Source: Gammaproteobacteria bacterium
Lineage (GTDB): Bacteria > Pseudomonadota > Gammaproteobacteria > Enterobacterales > Neiellaceae
NCBI GenBank assembly: GCA_017425245.1
Contig: JAFOOX010000046.1
Coordinates: 1-43,306 of the forward strand
Direction of reading: 5' to 3'
Length of the DNA: 43,306 nucleotides
Shown: positions 34,296 through 43,119 of the stretch, piece by piece
Position numbering within the stretch: position 1 is the stretch's first letter
Layout of the letters: every line of letters begins with the position of its first letter
Position numbers and translations under genes: made by a program
The notes under the pieces: generated by a model
Database searches by the model: none
What the model was told of the DNA's origin: nothing
What the model saw: the letters and a program-made list of their open reading frames with translations, nothing else

Positions 34296-34343
34296 GCCGG
34301 GACGACCCGGCCGGCGACAGAACAACAGACGGGACGACCCGTC
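34296..34343 (+). ncRNA. Guanidine-II riboswitch (mini-ykkC)
   Basis: Two tandem hairpins carry identical ACGA tetraloops closed by G-C pairs: GCCGGG-ACGA-CCCGGC (34296-34311) and GACGGG-ACGA-CCCGTC (34328-34343), joined by a 16-nt linker. Paired hairpins with ACGR loops are the defining consensus of guanidine-II RNAs, which dimerise through the loops when each binds guanidine. Both stems are perfect although their outer pairs differ, which indicates conserved pairing and loop rather than a simple duplication. Downstream, AGCC (34344-34347) can pair with GGCT (34358-34361), covering part of the Shine-Dalgarno AGAGG (34355-34359) of the carboxylase gene. A translational switch is therefore plausible. 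Confidence 0.85.
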
Positions 34344-34366
34344 AGCCGGACTCAAGAGGCTCTGCC

Positions 34367-37300
34367 ATGTTTACCAAAGTGCTGATCGCCAACCGTGGTG
34401 CCATCGCCTGCCGTGTCATTCGCACCCTGCGCGCCATGGGTGTTGCCAGTGTGGCGGTCTATGCCGATGCCGACCGCGATTCCGCCCATGTCAGTGCCGC
34501 CGATGAAGCCTGGCCGCTGGGCGCCGGGGCCGCTGCCGCCACCTATCTCGACATGGACAAGATCCTCGACATCGCCCGCGCCAGCGGCGCCGGGGCGATC
34601 CATCCCGGTTATGGCTTTTTGTCTGAGAACCCCCGGTTTGCCCGGCGTTGCGCCGAGGCCGGCATTGTCTTTCTTGGCCCGACGCCGGAGCAGATGGAGG
34701 CCTTTGGTCTCAAGCATCGTGCCCGAGCCCTTGCCGCTGACGCCGGGGTGCCGCTGGTGCCGGGCTCAGAGCTGGTGGCCGATCTGGACAGCGCGCTGCT
34801 GGAAGCCGAACGCATCGGCTATCCGGTGATGCTCAAATCCACTGCCGGTGGTGGCGGCATCGGCATGCAGTGCTGCCATGACCGCGATGAGCTGAGCCGC
34901 GCCTTCGACAGCGTGCGCCGCCTGGCCCAGAACAACTTTGCTGACAGCGGCGTGTTTCTCGAGCGCTACATCGCCCGTGCCCGCCATATCGAAGTGCAAA
35001 TGTTCGGCGATGGCGCTGGTGGCGTCATCTCGCTGGGTGAGCGGGACTGCTCCAGCCAGCGCCGCAATCAAAAAGTGGTGGAGGAGTGCCCGGCGCCGAA
35101 CGTGCCCGATGAAGTGCGCAGTTCCCTGCACGCCACTGCCGAGCGGTTGATGGCAGCGGTCAGCTACCGCAGCGCCGGTACCGTCGAGTTTATCTATGAC
35201 AGCGAGCGCGAGCAGTTCTATTTCCTTGAGGTGAACACCCGGCTGCAGGTGGAGCATGGGGTCACCGAACTGGTGTGGGGCGCCGACATCGTGCGCTGGA
35301 TGGTGGAGCTGGGGGCCGGTGCGCTGCCGCCGCTGGCAACGCTTAAGGCCGGGCTGCAGCCCCAGGGTCACGCCATTCAGGTGCGCCTCTATGCCGAGGA
35401 TGCCAACAAGCAGTTCCAGCCATCCTCCGGGCTGCTGACCGAGGTCAGCTTCCCTGAGCAGGATCGCCGCCAGCTGCGCATCGACCATTTCATCCATGCC
35501 GGGCTGGTGGTGACGCCGCTGTTTGATCCCATGCTGGCCAAGGTGATGGTCCACCGCCCGGATCGGCACCAGGCACTGGCCGCCCTGGCCGAGGTGCTGG
35601 CCCACAGCCGGGTCAGCGGCATTGAGACCAACCTGCCGTATCTGCGTGCCGTGGTGGCCATGCCTGAGCTGCATCAGGGGCGGGTGCACACCCGGCTGCT
35701 CAATGAGTTCGGCTGGCGTCCGACCACCATCGATGTGCTGTCGGGCGGCACCCAGACCAGCATTCAGGACTATCCGGGGCGCAGCGGCCACTGGGATGTG
35801 GGCATCCCGCCGTCGGGGCCGATGGACGATCTGAACTTTCGCCTCGCCAACCGCCTGGTTGGTAACAGCGATGAGGCGGCAGGGCTGGAGATCACCCTCA
35901 ATGGCCCGACGCTGCGCTTTAACTGCCCGACCCTGATTGCCGTTACCGGCGCCCCGATCAGCGCCCATGTCGATGGCGAGGTGCTGGCGCTGGATCGCGT
36001 GGTGGCGGTGGCTGCCGGCCAGACCCTGACACTTGGCAAAGTGCAGGGGGCGGGCGCCCGCAGTTATCTGGCCATTGCTGGTGGGTTGGATGCGCCGCGC
36101 TATCTCGGCTCGCGCGCCACCTTCACTCTCGGCCAGTTTGGCGGCCATGGCGGCCGCGCCTTGCTCGCGGGCGATGTGCTCCATCTGGCTGAGCCACAAG
36201 CCAGCGCCGAACTCGGGCGCCAGCTGCCAGCACCACTGGTGCCGGCGGTGGCCAACCGCTACGAGCTGCGGGTAATGTACGGGCCTCATGGCAGCCCTGA
36301 CTTTTTCACTGACGAGGACATCAACACCTTTTTTGCCAGTGACTACGAAGTCCACTACAACAGCTCGCGTACCGGCGTCCGCCTGATCGGCCCCAAGCCG
36401 GACTGGGCGCGGCGCGACGGCGGCGAGGCGGGGCTGCATCCATCCAACATTCACGACAACGCCTATGCCTTTGGCAGCGTCGACTTCACCGGCGACATGC
36501 CGGTGATCCTCGGCCCCGACGGCCCCAGCCTCGGCGGCTTTGTCTGCCCGGCCACGGTGATCAAGGCGGACCGCTGGAAGCTCGGCCAGCTCAAGGCCGG
36601 CGACAAGGTGCGTTTTGTGCCGGTCAGCCAGCAGACGGCGCGGGCCCTGCTGGAACACCAGCTGGCGACAGTGGCCACCCTCAGCCCGGCGACAGAACCG
36701 GGCTACCGGGTTGAGCGCGGCCAGTGTGTGATCAAGACGCTGGCGGCCACCGCCAAGGGGCCGCAGGTGGTTTACCGCCAGGCCGGTGATGAGTTCCTGC
36801 TGATCGAATACGGCCCCCATGTGCTCGATGTGGCGCTGCGTTTCCGCGTCCATGCCTTGATGCTCCATCTGCAGGCGCTGCAGTTGCCGGGGCTGCGCGA
36901 GCTGACACCGGGGATCCGCTCGCTGCAGATCCATTTCGACAGCCGGATCGTCGACCGCGAGGCGCTGCTGACCCTGCTGGAGAGCGCCGAGGATCAGCTC
37001 GACGAGGAGATCAACAAGCCGGTGGCGGCGCGGGTGGTCCATCTGCCGCTGTCGTGGGATGACGAAGCCTGCCGCGAGGCGATCGCCAAGTATGTGCAGT
37101 CGGTGCGCCCCGATGCCCCCTGGTGCCCGAGCAACATCGAGTTTATCCGCCGTATCAATGGCCTGGCCGATGCCCAGGCGGTAAAGGAGATCCTGTTTAG
37201 CGCCAGCTATCTGGTGATGGGGCTGGGCGATGTCTATCTGGGGGCGCCGGTGGCCACGCCGCTGGATCCGCGTCACCGGCTGGTGACCACCAAGTACAAC

Positions 37301-37975
37301 CCGGCCCGCACCTGGACCGCCGAGAACTCGGTGGGCATTGGCGGCTCCTACCTCTGTGTCTACGGCATGGAGGGACCGGGCGGTTACCAGTTTGTCGGCC
37401 GCACCCTGCAGATGTGGAACCGCTACCAGCAGACCGCTGAGTTCAGCAAACCCTGGCTGCTGCGTTTCTTCGACCAGATCCGCTTCTACGAAGTATCGGC
37501 CGACGAGCTCAAGCAGATCCGCGCCGATTTCCCCCAGGGGCGTTATCCGCTCAAGATCGAGGAGACCAGCTTTTCGCTGGCCGACTATCAGGCCTTTTTG
37601 GCGGCCAACCAGCAGCAGATCGACGCCTTTGTCAGCCGCCGCGACTCCGCCTTTGATGCCGAGCTGCAGCGCTGGATCGCCTCGGGCCAGATCAACTATC
37701 AGCCGCCGGAATTGAGCGGTGGCGATGGTGACGACGACGCGCTCAAAGAGGGGGAGCGGGCGATCGAATCGCCGGTGTCGGGTTCGCTGTGGCAGCTCAA
37801 GGTGGCGGTGGGTGACCAGATCCGCGTCGGCGATGCGGTGGCGGTGGTCGAGTCGATGAAGATGGAGATCGAGCTGACCAGCAGCGTCAGCGGCCGCATC
37901 ACCGCCATTCGCCGTCAGCTGGGGCAGGCGGTAAGCGCCGGCCAGCCGCTGTTGGTGGTGGAGGAGGGGGTATGA
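34367..37975 (+). CDS. Guanidine carboxylase (urea carboxylase family), biotin-dependent
   Basis: This 1202-aa multidomain enzyme uses ATP and bicarbonate to carboxylate guanidine. The biotin carboxylase part (1 to about 450) has the ATP-grasp loop STAGGGGIGMQ, NQKVVEECPAP and LEVNTRLQVEHGVTE. The carboxyltransferase follows as a KipA/AHS2-like module (from about 460, DYPGRSGHWDVGIPPSGPMD) and a KipI/AHS1-like module (about 780-1000). A linking region has ENSVGIGGSYLCVYG and PGGYQFVGRT. The C-terminal biotinyl domain has ESMKMEI with the biotin-accepting K1165. By sequence alone urea is an alternative substrate. Two guanidine riboswitches and the deiminase genes argue for guanidine. Its stop overlaps the hydrolase start by 4 nt. 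Confidence 0.93.
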   Translation: MFTKVLIANRGAIACRVIRTLRAMGVASVAVYADADRDSAHVSAADEAWPLGAGAAAATYLDMDKILDIARASGAGAIHPGYGFLSENPRFARRCAEAGIVFLGPTPEQMEAFGLKHRARALAADAGVPLVPGSELVADLDSALLEAERIGYPVMLKSTAGGGGIGMQCCHDRDELSRAFDSVRRLAQNNFADSGVFLERYIARARHIEVQMFGDGAGGVISLGERDCSSQRRNQKVVEECPAPNVPDEVRSSLHATAERLMAAVSYRSAGTVEFIYDSEREQFYFLEVNTRLQVEHGVTELVWGADIVRWMVELGAGALPPLATLKAGLQPQGHAIQVRLYAEDANKQFQPSSGLLTEVSFPEQDRRQLRIDHFIHAGLVVTPLFDPMLAKVMVHRPDRHQALAALAEVLAHSRVSGIETNLPYLRAVVAMPELHQGRVHTRLLNEFGWRPTTIDVLSGGTQTSIQDYPGRSGHWDVGIPPSGPMDDLNFRLANRLVGNSDEAAGLEITLNGPTLRFNCPTLIAVTGAPISAHVDGEVLALDRVVAVAAGQTLTLGKVQGAGARSYLAIAGGLDAPRYLGSRATFTLGQFGGHGGRALLAGDVLHLAEPQASAELGRQLPAPLVPAVANRYELRVMYGPHGSPDFFTDEDINTFFASDYEVHYNSSRTGVRLIGPKPDWARRDGGEAGLHPSNIHDNAYAFGSVDFTGDMPVILGPDGPSLGGFVCPATVIKADRWKLGQLKAGDKVRFVPVSQQTARALLEHQLATVATLSPATEPGYRVERGQCVIKTLAATAKGPQVVYRQAGDEFLLIEYGPHVLDVALRFRVHALMLHLQALQLPGLRELTPGIRSLQIHFDSRIVDREALLTLLESAEDQLDEEINKPVAARVVHLPLSWDDEACREAIAKYVQSVRPDAPWCPSNIEFIRRINGLADAQAVKEILFSASYLVMGLGDVYLGAPVATPLDPRHRLVTTKYNPARTWTAENSVGIGGSYLCVYGMEGPGGYQFVGRTLQMWNRYQQTAEFSKPWLLRFFDQIRFYEVSADELKQIRADFPQGRYPLKIEETSFSLADYQAFLAANQQQIDAFVSRRDSAFDAELQRWIASGQINYQPPELSGGDGDDDALKEGERAIESPVSGSLWQLKVAVGDQIRVGDAVAVVESMKMEIELTSSVSGRITAIRRQLGQAVSAGQPLLVVEEGV

Positions 37976-39789
37976 GCGTGGCTGTCACCCCTGGCCAGCC
38001 GGCGACCATCGAACAGCTGCTGGCCGCCTATCGCAGTGGCCAGCTGACGCCGCGCCAGCACCTATTGGCCCTGCGCCAGCAGGCGGAAGCCGCCTGCCGC
38101 GACTGGGCGCTCTTTACCCATCTGCTCTCCGCAGCGGAGCTAGAGCCCTGGCTGGCGGTACTGGAGGGGCAGGACCCACAGCGTCTGCCGCTTTACGGCG
38201 TGCCCTTTGCCATCAAGGACAATATCGATCTGGCCGGAGTGCCCACCACTGCCGGCTGCCCCGATTTTGCCTATGTGCCGGAGCGCAGCGCCACTGTGGT
38301 GGCCCTGCTGCTGGCCGCCGGTGCCGTGCCGCTGGGCAAGACTCATCTTGATCAATTTGCCACCGGGCTGGTCGGTCAGCGGGCGCCGGCCTGCTGGGGC
38401 GAGGGGCGCAATGCCTTCAATCCGGCGTGGATCAGCGGTGGCTCCAGCTCCGGCTCGGCGGTCGCGGTTGCCAGCGGGCTGGTGCCTTTCAGCCTGGGCA
38501 CTGATACCGCCGGCTCCGGGCGGGTGCCGGCTGGATTCAACAACATCGTCGGCTTCAAGCCGAGCAAGGGGCGGCTGTCGACCCTGGGGGTGGTGCCGGC
38601 CTGTCGCAGCCTCGACTGCGTCTCGATCTTTGCCCTGACCGCGGCCGATGCCGCGCGTATCGAAGCGCTGGTGGCCAAGGTAGATGAGGCAGATCCCTAC
38701 AGCCGCCATTTGCCCCAACGGCTGGCGCCTGCACAAGGGCTGCGCGTTGGTGTGCCCAAAAACGAGCAGCGACTGTTCTTCGGCGATGCGGGCTACGCCG
38801 CAGGCTATGAGCAGAGCCTGCAGCAGGCTGCTGCGCTCGGCTGGCAGCTGGTGGAGGTGGACATTGAACCGTTGCTGGCCGCTGCCCGTCTGCTCTATGA
38901 GGGGCCCTGGGTCGCCGAGCGCTATGCGGCGGTGGCCGAGCTGCTTGAGCGCCAGCCCGAGGCATTGCTGCCGGTGATCCGCACCATCATCGGCGGCGGC
39001 GGCGCGCTCAAGGCGGTAGATGCCTTCCGCAGCCAGTACCGGCTGGCCGAACTGAGGCGCAAGGCTGCGGCCTTGTGGAGCGAGATCGATCTGCTGTTGC
39101 TGCCGACGGCGCCAACCCTGCCCAGCCGCGACGCGGTGCGCAGCCAGCCCATTGCCCTTAACAGTCAGCTCGGCACCTACACCAACTTCGTAAATCTGCT
39201 CGATCTGGCCGCCATCGCCCTGCCTGCGCAGCTGCTGGCCGATGGTCGCCCTTTTGGCATCACCCTGATGATGCCGGCGGGTAACGACTTGGCGCTGCTC
39301 CATCTCGGCGAACAATGGCAGCAAAACCTCGGTTTGCCGCTAGGCGCAACCCAACTGTCGTTGACGGGCGAGCCTAGCCGGCAACCACTGCCGGAGGGTT
39401 ACGCTGAACTGGTGGTGTGCGGCGCCCATTTAAGCGGCCTGCCGCTGAACGGCCAGCTCACCAGCCGTGGTGGCCAGCTGCGTGAAGCCACCACAACTGC
39501 CGCCGAATACCGCTTTGTGCTGCTCGCCGGTGGTCCGCCGCAACGGCCGGCGCTGGTGCATGTGGGCGAGGGCGGGGCAGCCATCGAGGTCGAAGTCTGG
39601 GCACTGCCCCATGCCGCCTTGGGCGAACTGCTTGGCCTTATCCCCAAACCGCTGGCATTGGGCCGCTGCAAACTGGCGGATGGCCGCTGGCTGACCGGTT
39701 TTGTCGGTGATGCCAGTTGCGAACAGGCTGCCAGCGATATCAGCCAATGCGGCAGCTGGCGGGCCTTTGTGACTGCCCAAACAGCTTGA
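37972..39789 (+). CDS. atzF: Allophanate hydrolase
   Basis: This 605-aa cytoplasmic amidase completes the pathway by hydrolysing allophanate to ammonia and CO2. The N-terminal amidase-signature domain (to about 450) carries the Ser-cisSer-Lys machinery: the lysine in VPFAIKDNIDLAGVP and the serines in ISGGSSSGSAVAVASG, followed by GTDTAGSGRVPAGFN. The C-terminal domain (about 460-605, with LVVCGAHLSGLPLNGQL and AALGELLGLIPKPLALG) is present, so this is the full-length form that hydrolyses the N-carboxycarbamate intermediate. The start overlaps the carboxylase stop (ATGA). It is the last operon gene; no U-tract terminator is seen after it. Confidence 0.95.
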   Translation: MSVAVTPGQPATIEQLLAAYRSGQLTPRQHLLALRQQAEAACRDWALFTHLLSAAELEPWLAVLEGQDPQRLPLYGVPFAIKDNIDLAGVPTTAGCPDFAYVPERSATVVALLLAAGAVPLGKTHLDQFATGLVGQRAPACWGEGRNAFNPAWISGGSSSGSAVAVASGLVPFSLGTDTAGSGRVPAGFNNIVGFKPSKGRLSTLGVVPACRSLDCVSIFALTAADAARIEALVAKVDEADPYSRHLPQRLAPAQGLRVGVPKNEQRLFFGDAGYAAGYEQSLQQAAALGWQLVEVDIEPLLAAARLLYEGPWVAERYAAVAELLERQPEALLPVIRTIIGGGGALKAVDAFRSQYRLAELRRKAAALWSEIDLLLLPTAPTLPSRDAVRSQPIALNSQLGTYTNFVNLLDLAAIALPAQLLADGRPFGITLMMPAGNDLALLHLGEQWQQNLGLPLGATQLSLTGEPSRQPLPEGYAELVVCGAHLSGLPLNGQLTSRGGQLREATTTAAEYRFVLLAGGPPQRPALVHVGEGGAAIEVEVWALPHAALGELLGLIPKPLALGRCKLADGRWLTGFVGDASCEQAASDISQCGSWRAFVTAQTA

Positions 39790-39913
39790 CTGCAGCGTGC
39801 TTGATAAGGCGCAAAAATATTCCGCCACGGCCTCGGCAGGTCCCGCTGTAACCGACTGTTAACTTATGTAAACTGCTGCCTGACGCCCGGTTTGCGCAGG
39901 CAGCGCACGCGCC

Positions 39914-39940
39914 GTGGATGACGGACCATCCGTCACCCAC
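39914..39940 (+). repeat. Long hairpin between the guanidine operon and the lipoprotein gene
   Basis: GTGG-A-TGACGGA (39914-39925) pairs with TCCGTCA-C-CCAC (39929-39940) around a CCA loop. That makes eleven base pairs with one A/C mismatch. No T-run follows, so it is not a standard terminator. It may slow read-through from atzF or lie in the leader of the lipoprotein mRNA. Confidence 0.55.
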
Positions 39941-40005
39941 CTCGCCTTGCCCCAGCACCCTCCGCGCTCGCCGACACTCATCCTCGATGTTCAAGGAAGC
40001 AATCT

Positions 40006-42939
40006 ATGTCGTTTAAAGAGTTGACCCTGGTTGGTGCCATGGCCTTGGCCCTTGCTGCCTGTGGCGGTGGTGGTGGCGGTGGCGGTAGTGGCGATACACC
40101 GCCGGTGCTTTCCTTTCCTGGCTCAACAGCGGAAGCGGTGCTTTCTCCCACACTAGCGGCACCATTTGTCAATGCGGTACTGGGTTCCAGCGATATTGGC
40201 GAAGAGTATCGACAGGATTTCGGCCCAGATGCACCGACTGGTCCACTCGTGCGCAGCCTGTTACACCCTGCTGTGCGCATGGTGCAATCAGGGCCCCAGC
40301 ATCGCGAAACCATTAACGAGCAGCTTGCATGTTATACCGGTAGTGCGACTGTCTCTGGTTCTGTTGACGATACAACCCTCAAAGGTACTGTCACCTTCAC
40401 CTATAACGAATGTGGAGATCCTGATGACGGGTCTTTGATTATTCTAAATGGCTCCTATTCAGTTCGTTTCGACCGCTGGTACATCTCTGCTGGAAGCCAA
40501 ATTCCGCTGGACTATACGGTCACCTTCAATAATTTCAGCGCTAGACCAGACTATGGCAACGCGATTGTATTGAATGGTACGGAAGTGACTGTTAACGGCG
40601 ATGGCTGCGACGGTGTTAAGACAGCCAATATCGTGCGCACTGGTGCGTCAGTTGCTGACAGTCTTTATTTTAAGAACTATGTCAAACGCGGCGTATGTAG
40701 CACTAACCAGGAGGCAGGCGGCATCTCCTACCGCCGTCTTTTTAGCGGTGATGTTTACGTGGGCTCCCTCGGGCATGTCGTTGTTTCCACCCCCGAGCCA
40801 CTGCTGCTGGAACACCGGCACGTTCCCAGTTTTGGTGGCTGGGCCGATCTGCTTGGCGCCGGCACGCTCAAACTGACATCCGCTAATGGTAGCGTTACCA
40901 TTTCCGGTCGTCTAGAAACCCAATATACCGATGATAGCAAGCGCTACAGGTCCGCTGTATCGTTCGATACGAATGCTGACAACACGGCCGATTTGGCCAT
41001 CGATGTTCCATCTTGGTACCTTACCCATCCGACCCTTGCGGATTTCGGTGACAACGATCAGGACGGCATGTGGAATGGCTGGGAACGTTTTTATGGCTTG
41101 AACCCGAATGTCGATGATGCCGATCTTGATCTCGATGCTGATGGTTACAAGAACTATATCGAGTTTGCATCCAACTCCGACCCCACTGACTTGTACGATC
41201 AGCCCCAAGCTTATGCGGTCATTGAAGTGGTTGACCCGCAAGCCAATGGATGGGGCGCCTATGAGTCACACGTGTATGTCGGAGATGCCCGGACGTTCGA
41301 GCTGAAAATTGCCACGACCTCAATTAACCCAGCAATTGCCAAGCATTTTCAAACGTTTACGCTTGAAGCCAATTTGAGCGAACGGGGTACCTGGGCCATT
41401 ACATCTCACTATGACTGCTCAGTGCTGACTGAGGGTCAACCCAACCCTAAACTTCGTTGCCTTATTCCCGCACAACAACTTTTGGATTCACCAGAATCAC
41501 TCGACATCGGCAGCCTGCAATTTGCACCGACCACGGCCACCCAGGCCGGTGATGCTGGCACTAATTTTGTGCTGATGGCTGGATCTGATATCACTATTGC
41601 CCAGACAAACTGGACGTTTTATTCACTGGCGTCCTCAGGGAACGTCGGCCTGCTTGGTGGCAGTCGCGCATTCATTATCGGCGAGACAAATGAACCGGCC
41701 GCATATGAGGTACTGTTGAAAGGGTTTGGTGAGGGCACTCCCGAAAGCGTGTCGATGACGGTAACTCTTAGCCCTGACAGCACTGCAACATCCTTTACCG
41801 GAGTGATATCAAATGGTTCCGCCAGCAATTTCTGTACAGTGACAGCCACCCAGATCAGTTGTAATGGCGACCTATATGCATATCAGGATCTTACGTTACA
41901 ACTAGCGCGGCCGACAGAGCAGGGTCATGTTACACTATCATTCAGCATTCATGCCAAGACTGGCGTTGTGATCAATAGTACCCATGCCCAACGTATCATT
42001 GCCTTCGGTCAATCTTCGGATGTGTTACAAAGCCTGATCGATTACGCCATCCCAGTAGATGGCGTACGTGAAATTTCCGTTGCCGAAGGTATATATATTG
42101 GTGGGCTGTCGCTACCAGATCAGACTCGCCTCATCGGTGAAGAAGGTACTGAAATCTGGCTGGCCGATGGTTCTGGCCGCGCACTCTTTAATTTCGAAGC
42201 CCGTTCGATCTTTGCCTCCGGGAGTGTGTCGATGGAAGGCATGGATGTATACGTTTTCGGCGCGGGTGTTCAGGCAAATGGCGGAGAGTTTATCAACAAT
42301 CAGTTCCATCTGATGGGCAACTCTTCTGGTGGCGCGTTAGAACTGTCCGGCATTTATCCGTTCATTGTGGACGGCAATCGCTTTGTCGCGGCTGAGACGT
42401 TACCTCTCGGTGCTCAGGAAAGCTGGGAGGTTTATGAGCGCACGTTCATTCGTATCTGGAGTCAAAACAACTTCGATAGCTCGGCGATTCAAAACAACCT
42501 GTTTGTCGACTCAGGCGACTACGCGACCGCGATCTACCTCAACTATATTGCCGTGCCGCTCTCGATTCGCAATAACACCGCAATTAATATTGGCCGGTTC
42601 ATCAATGCGGAGTCTGCTGGAGCGACGACCGTCTACCTCACAAACAACCTGATCGCAAACACTAACGGTGCGCTGGCCAAGGGCACTGACGGTGTCTACG
42701 CTGAAAGCATGATTGTGGCTTCAAACCTGTTTCCTGGCAGCTACTCTGCCCTTGGTGGCAGCAACATCTTTACCGATGAGCCGCGGCTGGATAACGACAG
42801 CTACGCACCATTGGCGGGTAGTCCGGCAATTGATGCGGGGGTGGACTTGAGTACCGACTTCACCACCGATCTGCTGGGTAACCCGCGGCCGGTGGGGGCA
42901 GGTTTTGATATCGGGGCGATTGAAGTTCAGGCGCCTTAA
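40006..42939 (+). CDS. Large surface lipoprotein with calcium-binding repeat and parallel beta-helix
   Basis: This 977-aa exported protein has a lipobox LAAC (residues 16-19) followed by a run of glycines, a typical flexible tether for outer-membrane lipoproteins. Residues about 345-400 contain D-rich calcium-binding repeats of the thrombospondin-3/dockerin kind (DNDQDGMWNGWERFYGLNP, DADLDLDADGYKNYIEF). From about 685 a right-handed beta-helix is indicated by many short N/V/I turns (NNQFHLMGNSSGGALELSG, IRNNTAINIG, VYLTNNLIAN). The end, SPAIDAGVDL with FDIGAIEVQAP, is the common tail of such proteins. Base composition in 40300-42700 is visibly less GC-rich than the flanking operons, which suggests acquisition. 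Ligand is unknown; adhesion or polysaccharide binding is possible. Confidence 0.85.
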   Translation: MSFKELTLVGAMALALAACGGGGGGGGSGDTPPVLSFPGSTAEAVLSPTLAAPFVNAVLGSSDIGEEYRQDFGPDAPTGPLVRSLLHPAVRMVQSGPQHRETINEQLACYTGSATVSGSVDDTTLKGTVTFTYNECGDPDDGSLIILNGSYSVRFDRWYISAGSQIPLDYTVTFNNFSARPDYGNAIVLNGTEVTVNGDGCDGVKTANIVRTGASVADSLYFKNYVKRGVCSTNQEAGGISYRRLFSGDVYVGSLGHVVVSTPEPLLLEHRHVPSFGGWADLLGAGTLKLTSANGSVTISGRLETQYTDDSKRYRSAVSFDTNADNTADLAIDVPSWYLTHPTLADFGDNDQDGMWNGWERFYGLNPNVDDADLDLDADGYKNYIEFASNSDPTDLYDQPQAYAVIEVVDPQANGWGAYESHVYVGDARTFELKIATTSINPAIAKHFQTFTLEANLSERGTWAITSHYDCSVLTEGQPNPKLRCLIPAQQLLDSPESLDIGSLQFAPTTATQAGDAGTNFVLMAGSDITIAQTNWTFYSLASSGNVGLLGGSRAFIIGETNEPAAYEVLLKGFGEGTPESVSMTVTLSPDSTATSFTGVISNGSASNFCTVTATQISCNGDLYAYQDLTLQLARPTEQGHVTLSFSIHAKTGVVINSTHAQRIIAFGQSSDVLQSLIDYAIPVDGVREISVAEGIYIGGLSLPDQTRLIGEEGTEIWLADGSGRALFNFEARSIFASGSVSMEGMDVYVFGAGVQANGGEFINNQFHLMGNSSGGALELSGIYPFIVDGNRFVAAETLPLGAQESWEVYERTFIRIWSQNNFDSSAIQNNLFVDSGDYATAIYLNYIAVPLSIRNNTAINIGRFINAESAGATTVYLTNNLIANTNGALAKGTDGVYAESMIVASNLFPGSYSALGGSNIFTDEPRLDNDSYAPLAGSPAIDAGVDLSTDFTTDLLGNPRPVGAGFDIGAIEVQAP

Positions 42940-42962
42940 GACCTGAATGGCGAGGATCAAGA

Positions 42963-42990
42963 CGCCGCGCAAATGCGCGGCGTTTTTTTT
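42963..42990 (+). terminator. Rho-independent terminator of the lipoprotein gene
   Basis: CGCCGCGC (42963-42970), an AAAT loop and GCGCGGCG (42975-42982) form a perfect 8-bp GC hairpin. Eight T follow (42983-42990). It lies 24 nt after the stop codon. Confidence 0.96.
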
Positions 42991-43119
42991 ACGTGCCGTA
43001 AAATCATGGACGATTGGCTGGTTTAGCACTGGCGATATGGCGTCGGTGACCTAAATCGCAAAAGGTGGAATCGTTCGCCAGCAGAAATTATCGACAGGCG
43101 GCTGCGTAGCCGTTGCTAG

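Noticed and set aside
34766..37276. 836-codon open frame on the minus strand
   Set aside because: It lies wholly antisense to the guanidine carboxylase gene, has low-complexity His/Arg/Gln composition and no recognisable domain. It is a by-product of high-GC codon bias.
38140..39324. 394-codon minus-strand frame inside atzF
   Set aside because: It is antisense to an intact amidase gene with full catalytic motifs, and its composition is Gln/His/Arg-rich noise.
39914..39940. GACGGA-CCA-TCCGTC as part of a third guanidine-II hairpin
   Set aside because: The loop is CCA rather than ACGR and there is no partner hairpin.
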